The translations under genes and the position numbers were made by a program. Positions 53,888-62,939 of a stretch of 64,000 nucleotides of DNA are shown here, one piece after another. The stretch lies in the NCBI GenBank assembly GCA_017938765.1, contig JAGBAX010000028.1, positions 1 to 64,000 of the forward strand. The letters are read 5' to 3'. The stretch's first letter is position 1; every line of letters begins with the position of its first letter. The notes beneath the pieces are model-generated. The model saw only the letters and a program-made list of their open reading frames with translations. It was not told the origin of the DNA and searched no databases. The DNA is from Alistipes sp. (GTDB lineage: Bacteria; Bacteroidota; Bacteroidia; Bacteroidales; Rikenellaceae).

Positions 53888-56554
53888 CTATGAAAATAGG
53901 TCTAACTGCGAAGCACTATACTCCTCATCCTCGGTCAAGAGTGTTGGAGTAACATCCTGCTCTGCCTGCTCCTCAGCATCCTCAGCCATATCAGCCTCCT
54001 CTACTGGCTCCTCCTCAGGTTCCTCAGGCTCTATAAATGTCAGAGTATCAACATCGTATGTTGTCAGTCGCTTACCCTTAGCCTTACGACTCTTAACGCC
54101 CACGAACTCATCTACAGCAATCTCATCAGCAGGGCGAGTAGCATTATTGCCCTTATATGTTATGCGCAGTGTAGAGCCGTTGCGAGAGCATATAGCCACA
54201 AAGTCGGCATTACCCTCCTCATCAAGGAATGGCAGCAGGCGGTCGGTCATATCAAGCTGGAAGCGCTTCATATAGTAGTAACCCTGCTCGCGGTCAAAGT
54301 AGCAGAGGTTGTATATGCGCGATGCGTTGTACTTCTCCACCATAATAGTATCCTCTGGGAAGTGCTGTGAGGTGTCAAAGCCAGTGATATAATACTGGTG
54401 CTTTGCTGTCCAGACAACAATCTTATCCTCGCCCTTGAACATACCCAGCGAGCGACCTCTGCCCTCGCTATTGAGTCGGCGGATATCATCATCCCAGAAT
54501 ATCTCCTGCGCGCTGAGTGTAGATGTACCCTTCTTCTTGATTGCAATCTTATGGATAGCATATCTTGAGAAGAGGTTACCCTGACTCTGGCGACCCTTGA
54601 TGGCGATAGTTGCAAAATCAAGGTCAACGATAACCTTCTTCAGTCGTGGGCGTGGCTTGAAGTAGATCTTCAGCACCTCCGCCTCGCCATTAGGGTTTAC
54701 TGTAAGGTGCAGAATCTCACTCTTTGGTGTTCCCTTTGTAAGATTGTACTCCTTATCGCGCGTAATACCCTTAATTGCGCATCGCTTCATAAGTATTGGG
54801 CCGTTCTTGCCACCATCGCGATAGAGAACATTGTATATCGTGCGCTCATCATTGCGCTTGAATACACCTATATATATAATATCTTTGTCAAAGAAGCTCT
54901 TTTCATCAACCTTCTTAATAATGTAACGACCATCTCTAAGGATAATAATCACATCGTCAATATCCGAGCAGTCGCAGACATACTCCGCATCCTTCATACC
55001 CTTACCGATGCCGAAGAAGCCCTCCTTGCGGTCTACATATAGCTTGGCATTTGATGCTGCCACCTTTGTAGAGTCAATAATGTCAAAACTACGAATTTCA
55101 GACAATCGCTCGCGACCCTTACCATACTTCTCGCGGATATGCTCAAAATATGCTATTGTATACTCCACAAGGTGAGCAAGGTCGTGCTTTACACCTGCAA
55201 TCTCCTCATCTATGCGCTTAATCTCGTTATCGGCCTTATCAAGGTTGAATCGCGAGATACGGATAAATGGCAGTCCTACAAGGTGCTCAATATCACTCTC
55301 ATCAATCTCTCGGCGTAGCAACTTTGTAAATGGCTTCAGAGCCTCGGCAACAGCTGCGTGAGCCTGCTCAATAGAGCGCTTACCCTCCAACACTTGATAA
55401 ATCTTGTTCTCAATAAAGATTCGCTCAAGAGATACCTTATGCCACTGGTCGTTCAGCTCGCCCAGACGTATCTCAAGCTCCTGACGAAGAAGCTCTTTTG
55501 TATGCTCGGTAGAGTGGCGCAGAATGTCGCTCACACCCATAAACTCTGGGTGCTTGTCTTTAATTACACACGAGTTTGGCGAGAGCGAAATCTCGCACAG
55601 TGTAAAGGCGTAGAGCGCGTCAATAGTCTTGTCGCACGACTCGCCCGATGCTACATGAACAACAATCTCGGCTGTAGAGGCCGTATTATCATCAAAATTC
55701 TTAATCTTAATCTTTCCCTTCTCCTGCGCCTTGGTAATAGACTCCTTTAGGGTCTCTGTGGTAATTGAGAATGGTATCTCGGTAATAACAAGCGTACTCT
55801 TATCAACCTTTGAAATCTTCGCCCTCACCTTTACCGCACCACCACGCAGTCCGTCGTTATATCGCGACACATCTATCATACCGCCAGTCGGAAAGTCTGG
55901 ATAGAGGACAAAAGGCTCGCCCTTCAAGTGAGCTATAGCCGCCGAGATAAGCTCATTAAAGTTGTGTGGAAGAATCTTTGACGCCAGACCCACTGCAATA
56001 CCCTCTGTACCCTGCGCAAGCAGCAGCGGGAACTTCACTGGCAGAGCCACTGGCTCCTCCTTGCGGCCATCGTAGGAGAGCATCCACTCCGTAGTCTTAC
56101 GGTTGAAGACCACCTCAAGGGCAAACTTAGAGAGTCGCGCCTCAATATATCGTGGAGCCGCCGCAGGGTCGCCCGTAAGGATATTACCCCAGTTTCCCTG
56201 ACAATCTATAAGCAGATCCTTCTGACCCATCTGCACAAGTGCCGCACCGATACTCTGGTCGCCGTGTGGGTGGTACTGCATTGTCTGACCCACGACATTT
56301 GCGACCTTATTGTACCTGCCATCGTCCACCACCTTCATCGCATGGAGGATTCGTCGCTGCACAGGCTTGAGTCCATCGTCAATATGAGGTACTGCGCGCT
56401 CCAGAATTACATAGGAGGCGTAGTCCAAAAACCAATTCTTAAACATTCCCGTCAGACGGCTCACACTCTGCTCGGCCATCAGTCGGTCGTACTTCCCAGA
56501 GCTACTCTCGTCCGCTACGGGCATATCATCCATCAAATCTATCTCGTCTGCCAT
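53888..56554 (-). CDS. parC: DNA topoisomerase IV subunit A (GyrA/ParC family)
   Basis: The 888-residue DNA-cleaving subunit has the active-site Tyr136 in 'APRYIEARL', the N-terminal winged-helix region 'KPVQRRILHAM' and a C-terminal beta-pinwheel region without an obvious GyrA box. The last 70 residues are acidic. Paired with parE upstream (19-base gap), it separates linked daughter chromosomes. Confidence 0.92.
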   Translation of the reverse strand: MADEIDLMDDMPVADESSSGKYDRLMAEQSVSRLTGMFKNWFLDYASYVILERAVPHIDDGLKPVQRRILHAMKVVDDGRYNKVANVVGQTMQYHPHGDQSIGAALVQMGQKDLLIDCQGNWGNILTGDPAAAPRYIEARLSKFALEVVFNRKTTEWMLSYDGRKEEPVALPVKFPLLLAQGTEGIAVGLASKILPHNFNELISAAIAHLKGEPFVLYPDFPTGGMIDVSRYNDGLRGGAVKVRAKISKVDKSTLVITEIPFSITTETLKESITKAQEKGKIKIKNFDDNTASTAEIVVHVASGESCDKTIDALYAFTLCEISLSPNSCVIKDKHPEFMGVSDILRHSTEHTKELLRQELEIRLGELNDQWHKVSLERIFIENKIYQVLEGKRSIEQAHAAVAEALKPFTKLLRREIDESDIEHLVGLPFIRISRFNLDKADNEIKRIDEEIAGVKHDLAHLVEYTIAYFEHIREKYGKGRERLSEIRSFDIIDSTKVAASNAKLYVDRKEGFFGIGKGMKDAEYVCDCSDIDDVIIILRDGRYIIKKVDEKSFFDKDIIYIGVFKRNDERTIYNVLYRDGGKNGPILMKRCAIKGITRDKEYNLTKGTPKSEILHLTVNPNGEAEVLKIYFKPRPRLKKVIVDLDFATIAIKGRQSQGNLFSRYAIHKIAIKKKGTSTLSAQEIFWDDDIRRLNSEGRGRSLGMFKGEDKIVVWTAKHQYYITGFDTSQHFPEDTIMVEKYNASRIYNLCYFDREQGYYYMKRFQLDMTDRLLPFLDEEGNADFVAICSRNGSTLRITYKGNNATRPADEIAVDEFVGVKSRKAKGKRLTTYDVDTLTFIEPEEPEEEPVEEADMAEDAEEQAEQDVTPTLLTEDEEYSASQLDLFS

Positions 56555-56573
56555 ATAAGGTATGTTCTATAAA

Positions 56574-58469
56574 TTACTCTTCATCCTCGCCTGTGCCAAT
56601 CTGTAGGTGAGACTCTATAAGGTCCTCCTCAACGCGCAGGTTATCCATAATAAAGTGCTGACGGTCAAAGGTGTTTGTACCCATATAGAATGTCAGCAAA
56701 TCTGTCACAGGGTCATCCTTTGTAAGTCTTACACGGTCAAGTCGTATCTGGTCGCCGATAAAACCGGCAAACTCGTCTGGCGAAATCTCTCCCAAACCCT
56801 TAAATCGGGTAATCTCTGCCTTTGCACCGCACTTCTCAACAGCCTCTAATCGCTCCTGCTCCGAGTAGCAGTAGAATGTCTGCTTCTTGTTTCTTACGCG
56901 GAACAGCGGAGTCTGCATAATGTAGAGGTGTCCGTTGCGAATAAGGTCTGGGAAGTACTGCAAGAAGAAGGTCAAAAGCAACATACGGATGTGCATACCG
57001 TCCACATCGGCATCGGTCGCAATTACAACCTTCTCATATCTCAAATTCTCTACATCCTCGTCAATATTAAGGGCGTTATGCAAAAACTTAAACTCATCGT
57101 TTGCATAGGCCTGCGCCTTCTTCTTTCCAAAAGTGTTGAGCGGCTTACCACGCAGTGAGAATACAGCCTGCGTAAGGGCATTTCGCGACTTGGTAATAGA
57201 GCCCGAAGCGGAGTTACCCTCTGTAATGAAAATCATCGTCTGGTTAGCCAGCTCGCTCTTGTCGCCTCGGTGGATTTTACAGTCTCTAAGGTTCTTGTTA
57301 TTCAGCAACAGGCGCTTATTAGCCTCGCGGCTACGCTTCTGCACGCCCGCCATAGCCTTACGCTCCTTCTCGCTCTCAACAATCTTGCGTTGAATGAGCT
57401 GCGCTACATCTGGATTACGGTGCAGGTAGTTATCAAGCTCAACGGCAAGGAACTCGCCGATAAACTGGCGCATTGATATACCCTCGGCGGCATCTTTGCT
57501 ACCGAGCTTTGACTTTACCTGATTCTCAAACACAGCATTTGACACACGCACAGAGACCGCCGCAACGATAGATGTGCGGATATCTGACGGGTCGTAATCC
57601 TTGCGGTAGAAGTCCTTGAGCGTCTTTACAACCATCTCACGAAAGGCAGCTTGATGCGTACCGCCGTGCCAAGTGTTCTGGCTATTTGCAAAGGTATAGT
57701 ACGTCTCGCCGTAGCCCGTAGAGTGTGTCAGCGCAATCTCTATATTCTTCCCCTTGAGGTGGATTGGAGGGTAGAGCATTGTCTGATTCTCCATGCTGTC
57801 ATTGACAAGGTCAAGCAGTCCATTCTTTGACGAGTAGTTCTCGCCATTGAATACAAGCGTAAGACCTACATTAAGGTAGGCATAGTTGTGAATCATCTGC
57901 TTGATATAGTCAATATTGAACTCGTAATTAGGGAAAATCTCTGGGTCTGGCACAAAACTTACAAAAGTACCATTCTTCTCCTTCACATCGCTCTGGCGGA
58001 CATCATTCTGCAACAGACCCTGAGAGAATGTCACCTCGCGGCTCTCGCCATCACGCACCGAGCGGACGATAAACTCCGTAGAGAGGTAGTTTACCGCCTT
58101 CACACCCACGCCATTAAGACCCACAGTCTTATCAAAAGCCGAGTCCTCACCCTGCTCATACTTTGCGCCAGTGTTAATCTGCGAAACAACGCTATCCAGA
58201 GAGTTGAGCGGTATGCCACGACCATAGTCGCGCACCGTTATGCGCTTATCCTCAAGAGTTATCTCTATTGTCTTTCCATAGCCCATTATAAACTCGTCAA
58301 TACCGTTGTCTATAACCTCCTTGACCAAGACATAAAGGGCATCCTCGCGCTCCGAGCCATCGCCCGGAGTGCCGACATACATTCCTGTTCGTAGTCTTAC
58401 GTGGTCACGCGGAGTGAGCTGTTGTATGGCATCATCGCCATAATTGTTTACTTTCTGCACCACTGCCAT
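56574..58469 (-). CDS. parE: DNA topoisomerase IV subunit B (GyrB/ParE family)
   Basis: The 631-residue ATPase subunit has the GHKL motif 'VIDNGIDEF' (52-60), 'DYGRGIPL', and the TOPRIM motifs 'EGNSASGS' (Glu417) and 'DADVDG' (Asp486, Asp488). The usual EGDSA reads EGNSA here, with the catalytic Glu kept. The gene starts three bases after plsC. Confidence 0.93.
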   Translation of the reverse strand: MAVVQKVNNYGDDAIQQLTPRDHVRLRTGMYVGTPGDGSEREDALYVLVKEVIDNGIDEFIMGYGKTIEITLEDKRITVRDYGRGIPLNSLDSVVSQINTGAKYEQGEDSAFDKTVGLNGVGVKAVNYLSTEFIVRSVRDGESREVTFSQGLLQNDVRQSDVKEKNGTFVSFVPDPEIFPNYEFNIDYIKQMIHNYAYLNVGLTLVFNGENYSSKNGLLDLVNDSMENQTMLYPPIHLKGKNIEIALTHSTGYGETYYTFANSQNTWHGGTHQAAFREMVVKTLKDFYRKDYDPSDIRTSIVAAVSVRVSNAVFENQVKSKLGSKDAAEGISMRQFIGEFLAVELDNYLHRNPDVAQLIQRKIVESEKERKAMAGVQKRSREANKRLLLNNKNLRDCKIHRGDKSELANQTMIFITEGNSASGSITKSRNALTQAVFSLRGKPLNTFGKKKAQAYANDEFKFLHNALNIDEDVENLRYEKVVIATDADVDGMHIRMLLLTFFLQYFPDLIRNGHLYIMQTPLFRVRNKKQTFYCYSEQERLEAVEKCGAKAEITRFKGLGEISPDEFAGFIGDQIRLDRVRLTKDDPVTDLLTFYMGTNTFDRQHFIMDNLRVEEDLIESHLQIGTGEDEE

Positions 58470-58472
58470 ATA

Positions 58473-59195
58473 CTATTTTCTAATTTTCTCGTACTCTTCA
58501 CACATCATTGTTCGGGTTTGCTCTATAAGCTCCGTTGTTCCCATACTCTGCACCGCCTCGGCACTAATTGGAGGCAAAACGCTAACTGTCAGATGATTGC
58601 GCCAATTTACCATATAATTTTTCTTCAGCACATCACGTGTTCCGTGCAGTACAACGGGAAGAATCTCCACACCTGCCTCCTTAGCCAGTGCAAAGGCACC
58701 CTGCTTAAAGCGACCCATCTCCCCACTCTTTGAGCGAGTACCCTCTGGGAACATAGCGATAGATACCCCGCGACCAATCCACATCTTGCCCTTCTCAGTA
58801 ACCTTGCGCATAGAGTCCGCGCCACGACTGCGGTCAATAGCAATATCGCCGTGAATAGAGAGCATCTGGCCGATATACGGCATGCGGAACACCTCACGCT
58901 TGCTCACCCAACGGAAGTTGAGCGGAACAAAGTAGAGAGCCAAAATGTCGGCCATAGAGTTGTGGTTTATAACAATCACATAGCTCTTATTTTTGTCAAT
59001 ATTCTCCAGACCCTTGATTGTGCGCTTCCAAGTTAGCGGCACATACCAAAAACACATACATATCGCCCTTGACAGCTCGTGCACCACGCGACGCGGTTTG
59101 TCAAACGGGAAGCAGACAATAAGAGCCAAAACTGACAGTATAAAGAAGAGCGTCAGCTCAATAAGAACATAGATGTAAAAAATGATTGATAGCAT
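58473..59195 (-). CDS. plsC: 1-acyl-sn-glycerol-3-phosphate acyltransferase
   Basis: The 240-residue membrane enzyme makes phosphatidic acid. The acyltransferase motifs are 'NHNSMADIL' (H-x4-D) and 'FPEGTRS'. An N-terminal hydrophobic helix anchors it. It is the first gene of the eight-gene run to the lolA-like gene. The -7 element TATCTTTG lies at 59222-59229. Confidence 0.92.
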   Translation of the reverse strand: MLSIIFYIYVLIELTLFFILSVLALIVCFPFDKPRRVVHELSRAICMCFWYVPLTWKRTIKGLENIDKNKSYVIVINHNSMADILALYFVPLNFRWVSKREVFRMPYIGQMLSIHGDIAIDRSRGADSMRKVTEKGKMWIGRGVSIAMFPEGTRSKSGEMGRFKQGAFALAKEAGVEILPVVLHGTRDVLKKNYMVNWRNHLTVSVLPPISAEAVQSMGTTELIEQTRTMMCEEYEKIRK

Positions 59196-59221
59196 AATTT
59201 CCCAATGTAGTTATATCTGTG

Positions 59222-59229
59222 CAAAGATA
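59222..59229 (-). promoter_or_regulatory. -7 promoter element for the plsC-parE-parC-...-lolA run
   Basis: Minus-strand TATCTTTG fits TAnnTTTG, 26 bases before the plsC ATG, in the 108-base divergent region shared with the plus-strand operon. Confidence 0.55.
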
Positions 59230-59291
59230 GAATTTTTTGTGGATTTTAAGAAAAATTTATCAAAAATTTTATCAACAATCATATTTTTCAC

Positions 59292-59299
59292 TACCTTTG
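59292..59299 (+). promoter_or_regulatory. -7 promoter element, near-leaderless, for the PqqD-like operon
   Basis: TACCTTTG fits TAnnTTTG and ends four bases before the ATG at 59304. Confidence 0.58.
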
Positions 59300-59303
59300 C
59301 GGT

Positions 59304-59570
59304 ATGAAAATTAAAGAAGGATACAAAGTTAGAGAGATGGCCGGCGAGCATGTTATCATTAAACAGGGTCGCTTTGGTGCCGATATGACTCGCGTAATTG
59401 CGCTCAACGCCACATCGCTACTGCTGTGGCAGGAGCTTCAGGGTCGTGATTTTGAGGTTGAAGATGTTGCAAAAGTCCTTACCGATAACTATAAGGTAGA
59501 GGCCGCTACCGCTACTGCTGATGCAGCGGCGTGGATGGAAAAACTCGTAGAGGCAGGCTTGGCAGAATAG
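59304..59570 (+). CDS. PqqD-like small protein
   Basis: The 88-residue protein fits the PqqD/RRE fold: an N-terminal beta part ('YKVREMAGEHVIIKQGRFG') and helices with 'ALNATSLLLWQELQGRDFEVEDVAKVLTDNY'. PqqD proteins bind precursor peptides for radical-SAM enzymes, yet neither such an enzyme nor a precursor is nearby, and stand-alone relatives in Bacteroidales have no known role. It heads the plus-strand operon, followed after ten bases by the Cys/His-rich gene. Confidence 0.75.
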   Translation: MKIKEGYKVREMAGEHVIIKQGRFGADMTRVIALNATSLLLWQELQGRDFEVEDVAKVLTDNYKVEAATATADAAAWMEKLVEAGLAE

Positions 59571-59580
59571 CTCACTTGGT

Positions 59581-59994
59581 ATGAAGATTCGCAGAGCAAT
59601 ATCACTACTGCTTCTTGCTATTTACACTATGGCAAGCTGTGGCGCTATGCTCTCTGTTATTCTCTGCCACTGCACTCGCAGCACCCACTACCAGACCCAC
59701 CATAGTTGCAGTTGCTGCCACCACGCTCACTCCGAGGGCGAGGGCATCAAGCTCCCTACAGATTGTGGCTGCAACCATGACCACTCTACAGAGATTGATT
59801 TGTACGACTATGAGAAGACCTTTATAGCCGACATCACCCCTATTGTCTGCACTATTTTTGGCGATGTGCAGGCTGTAGAGATTACATCTACAGAGACTCT
59901 GAAATTAAAGTATCTGGACAAGCGGAAGATTCCTCTTCCTGAGTCTGAATATATGTCGCTCTCTGGTCTGAGAGCGCCTCCGGTTATTGCATAA
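59581..59994 (+). CDS. Cys/His-rich exported small protein, probable metal binding
   Basis: The 137-residue protein begins with a hydrophobic export segment, possibly a lipoprotein signal ('TMASC'). Residues about 27-75 hold many His and Cys: 'CHCTRSTHYQTHHSCSCC', 'HHAHSEG' and 'DCGCNHDHS'. The C-terminal half is ordinary. I do not recognise a named family with certainty. Its position before a TonB receptor and an HMA protein suggests metal (copper or zinc) handling at the periplasm or outer membrane. Confidence 0.78.
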   Translation: MKIRRAISLLLLAIYTMASCGAMLSVILCHCTRSTHYQTHHSCSCCHHAHSEGEGIKLPTDCGCNHDHSTEIDLYDYEKTFIADITPIVCTIFGDVQAVEITSTETLKLKYLDKRKIPLPESEYMSLSGLRAPPVIA

Positions 59995-60048
59995 ACTCGC
60001 TCGCGGACAACTTCCGCTAAAATGTTTATGTTCAATAACTTAGATACT

Positions 60049-62400
60049 ATGAAAAATCTAAAACATATCTTTTTTGCTTTTGCAGTTCTTTTTACTGCAA
60101 ACCTCTCTGCGCAGGATATTACGGGCCGCGTTATGGATGCTGCGGGCAACGCCCTTCCGGGTGCATCGGTCTACTGGGCAGAGACAAATGTCGGCGAGGC
60201 TGCCGATATGAATGGCTACTACCGCGTACATCGCGTAAAGGACTACAACCGCCTTGTAGGCTCTTTCTTGGGATATACAAACGATACGGTTACTGTTGAC
60301 AAGAACACTACAGAGGTATTTTTCAACCTCGTTGAGGGTGTAGCCGTAGAGAGCGTTGTTGTAGAGGGCAACCTGCGCGGAAACTACATCAGCCACGAGG
60401 GTATTCTGAAGAACGAGAATATCTCTTTTGCAGGTCTGTGTAAGATGGCGTGCTGTAACCTTGCCGAGAGCTTTGAGAACTCCGCATCTGTTACTGTCGG
60501 CTACTCTGACGCTATCTCTGGTGCACGACAGATTAAGATGCTCGGTCTTGCGGGTACATACACACAGATTCTTGACGAGAATCGCGCCATTATGCGTGGT
60601 CTAAGTGCCCCTTATGGTCTTGGATATACCCCCGGTATGTGGCTCAACTCTATTCAGGTGTCAAAGGGTATCTCATCAGTAACGGCTGGACACGAGGCTG
60701 TTACAGGTCAGATTAACCTTGAGCACCGCAAGCCTACTGACGAGGAGCGACTCTTTGTAAACGCATACTTTGATGCCGAGCTAAAGCCAGAGATTAACCT
60801 CTCTACAGCCCTGCCAGTGACAAAAGACAAGAAGCTCACGACAGTAATCCTTGCCCACGCATCGGCAGACACAAAGAGCTACGACCACAATGGCGACGGC
60901 TATCGTGACCTGCCATTTGCTCGCCAGATAAATGTTGCCAACCGCTGGCTCTATCAGGGCGACAACGGCATACAGGTGCGCTGGGGTGCAAAGTATGTCA
61001 ACGACCACCGAATTGGAGGTCAGATGGGCTTCAAGGAGTCTATGAAGCAGACCAAAGATGGCAAAGAGTGGTACGACTGGTGGCGTGAGGATAATATCTA
61101 CGGCTCGGTAGTTGCCAATCAGGAGGCAAATGTCTACTTCAAGATGGGTAAGCCAGTGGGTGTAGCTGTTTTTGACAAGGATGAGAACGACGAGATGCGC
61201 TCAAACTTCGCAATGGTTGTAGACTACGACTTCTTCCAGGAGGATGCCTTCTTTGGTGCCGATAAGGGATACTTTGGAGGCCAGCATATGGCAAATCTAA
61301 ACCTTATGTACACCCACTACTTTACATACAACTCACTTCTTGCAACAGGTCTTACAGCATCCTCTCGCTGGGTTGCCGAATCTCTTACTGATCGCACTTG
61401 GGGTCGTGATGGCGTATGGGGAAATAGCGACCAGAACAATGTTCTGCGTAACTTTGACCGCAACGAGACCGAGGTGGGCGCATATGCCGAGTATACATAC
61501 AACATCAAGGAGAAGTTCTCTGTTGTTGCGGGCGTGCGCTATGACTATAACGCCTACTTCCGCAAGCATCTATTCACTCCGCGTGGTCACATCAAGTGGA
61601 ACATCACCCCTACAACCGTTCTGCGTGGCTCGGCAGGTCTTGGCTACCGCCCTACAGATATCGTAACGGACAATATCGGCATTATGGCGACCGGTCGCCG
61701 CATAGTTTTTGACCAGCCATTTGACCGCACCTTTGACCGTATGGAGAGGGCTCTTACTGCGGGTGGCTCTTTCGCTCAGACAATCTCTACTGTAGATTAT
61801 CAGGATATGACAATTAGCTTTGACTACTTCCGCACACAGCTCTTCCACAGCGTGATTGTAGATCAGGAGTACGATGCAAACAATATCCACATCTACACTA
61901 CCGACGGCAAGTCCTACACAAACACCTATCAGGTAGACCTTAGTTGGACACCAGCCGAGAGATTGGACATCTTTGCCACTTTCCGCTATACCGACAGCAA
62001 GTACACAATCAACCGTCCCGACGGCACTACAGAGCTTGTTGAGCGACCACTTGTGAGCCGCTACAAGACACTGCTTAACATCCAGTATGCTACCCGTATG
62101 CGTAAGTGGACCTTTGATGTTACAGCACAGCTCAATGGTAAGAGCCGCATACCTACTCAGACAGGAAATATTGCCGACAGCCAGTACTCGCCAGTCTACC
62201 CTATGTTCTTTGCACAGGTGACTCGCAAAATCAAGCAGTGGGATATCTATCTCGGCTGTGAGAATATCGCTGGCTACCGTCAGGACAACCCTATTTTGGG
62301 CTACGCAACACCTTACGAGCCTACATTCAACTCCGCGTGTGTTTGGGGACCTCTTATGGGTCGCAAAATATATATTGGCGTAAGATTTAACCTGTACTAA
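60049..62400 (+). CDS. TonB-dependent receptor with CxxxCC motif, probable metal transporter
   Basis: The 783-residue outer-membrane receptor has a signal peptide ending 'LSAQ', a carboxypeptidase-like beta domain (about 23-95: 'GRVMDAAGNALPGASVYW'), a plug domain and a beta-barrel ending in Tyr ('GVRFNLY'). In the plug region 'GLCKMACCNLAESF' has Cys131, 135 and 136. This motif belongs to a Bacteroidota receptor group that travels with HMA proteins, so copper or a copper chelate is the likely cargo. The ATG at 60049 is chosen because it begins the signal peptide; a reading from 60022 adds nine residues before it. Confidence 0.88.
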   Translation: MKNLKHIFFAFAVLFTANLSAQDITGRVMDAAGNALPGASVYWAETNVGEAADMNGYYRVHRVKDYNRLVGSFLGYTNDTVTVDKNTTEVFFNLVEGVAVESVVVEGNLRGNYISHEGILKNENISFAGLCKMACCNLAESFENSASVTVGYSDAISGARQIKMLGLAGTYTQILDENRAIMRGLSAPYGLGYTPGMWLNSIQVSKGISSVTAGHEAVTGQINLEHRKPTDEERLFVNAYFDAELKPEINLSTALPVTKDKKLTTVILAHASADTKSYDHNGDGYRDLPFARQINVANRWLYQGDNGIQVRWGAKYVNDHRIGGQMGFKESMKQTKDGKEWYDWWREDNIYGSVVANQEANVYFKMGKPVGVAVFDKDENDEMRSNFAMVVDYDFFQEDAFFGADKGYFGGQHMANLNLMYTHYFTYNSLLATGLTASSRWVAESLTDRTWGRDGVWGNSDQNNVLRNFDRNETEVGAYAEYTYNIKEKFSVVAGVRYDYNAYFRKHLFTPRGHIKWNITPTTVLRGSAGLGYRPTDIVTDNIGIMATGRRIVFDQPFDRTFDRMERALTAGGSFAQTISTVDYQDMTISFDYFRTQLFHSVIVDQEYDANNIHIYTTDGKSYTNTYQVDLSWTPAERLDIFATFRYTDSKYTINRPDGTTELVERPLVSRYKTLLNIQYATRMRKWTFDVTAQLNGKSRIPTQTGNIADSQYSPVYPMFFAQVTRKIKQWDIYLGCENIAGYRQDNPILGYATPYEPTFNSACVWGPLMGRKIYIGVRFNLY

Positions 62401-62434
62401 CCGTTATTAATACAAATAAAACAATAGAACGACT

Positions 62435-62803
62435 ATGAAGAAGATTATTATCCTTGCAGTTGCACTGCTCGCAGTAGCAGGCTCTGCAGTAGCACAGAAG
62501 GCTGCAAAGCAGATTGTAACAACCGTATTTATCACTGACCTTGACTGCGAAAATTGCGCAAAGAAGGTATACGACAACTTCTATGGCAAGGGTGTTCGCA
62601 GCGTTAAGTGCGACGTTGCTACAAAGAGCGTAGCTGTGACTTATGATGCTACAAAGAACACCCCAGAGAACCTTGTTAAGTCTTTTGCCGACCTCAAGCT
62701 CAAGGTTAGCAAGCATATGACCGAGGCTGAGTTTGCTCACTACAAGGAGCATCACAACCACAATCACGGCCATAGCCACAGCCATCATGGCCACAAGCAT
62801 TAG
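62435..62803 (+). CDS. Periplasmic HMA-domain metal-binding protein with His-rich tail
   Basis: The 122-residue protein has a signal peptide ending 'AVAQ', a heavy-metal-associated domain with 'DLDCENC' (Cys38, Cys41), and a tail of His, Asn, Gly and Ser residues after 'HYKEHH'. Such proteins bind Cu+ and hand it on. It is the last gene of the operon after the TonB receptor. Confidence 0.9.
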   Translation: MKKIIILAVALLAVAGSAVAQKAAKQIVTTVFITDLDCENCAKKVYDNFYGKGVRSVKCDVATKSVAVTYDATKNTPENLVKSFADLKLKVSKHMTEAEFAHYKEHHNHNHGHSHSHHGHKH

Positions 62804-62819
62804 TTATAAAACTAACAAC

Positions 62820-62859
62820 AGCAAGCCTACATTTTGACAAGTGTGGGCTTGTTTTTTAT
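62820..62859 (+). terminator. Terminator of the PqqD-like/TonB/HMA operon
   Basis: CAAGCCTACA pairs with TGTGGGCTTG (one wobble pair), and a run of six T follows. Confidence 0.85.
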
Positions 62860-62870
62860 TTGGCTATTGT

Positions 62871-62900
62871 TTTGATTTTAAGGATTTTTTTGTAATTTTG
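62871..62900 (+). promoter_or_regulatory. Promoter of efp
   Basis: TTTG (62871-62874) and TAATTTTG (62893-62900) fit the -33 and -7 elements, with 18 bases between them. The leader is about 35 bases. Confidence 0.6.
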
Positions 62901-62939
62901 CCGCGAATTTTGAGATTTATCATTTAAAATATAAAAATT

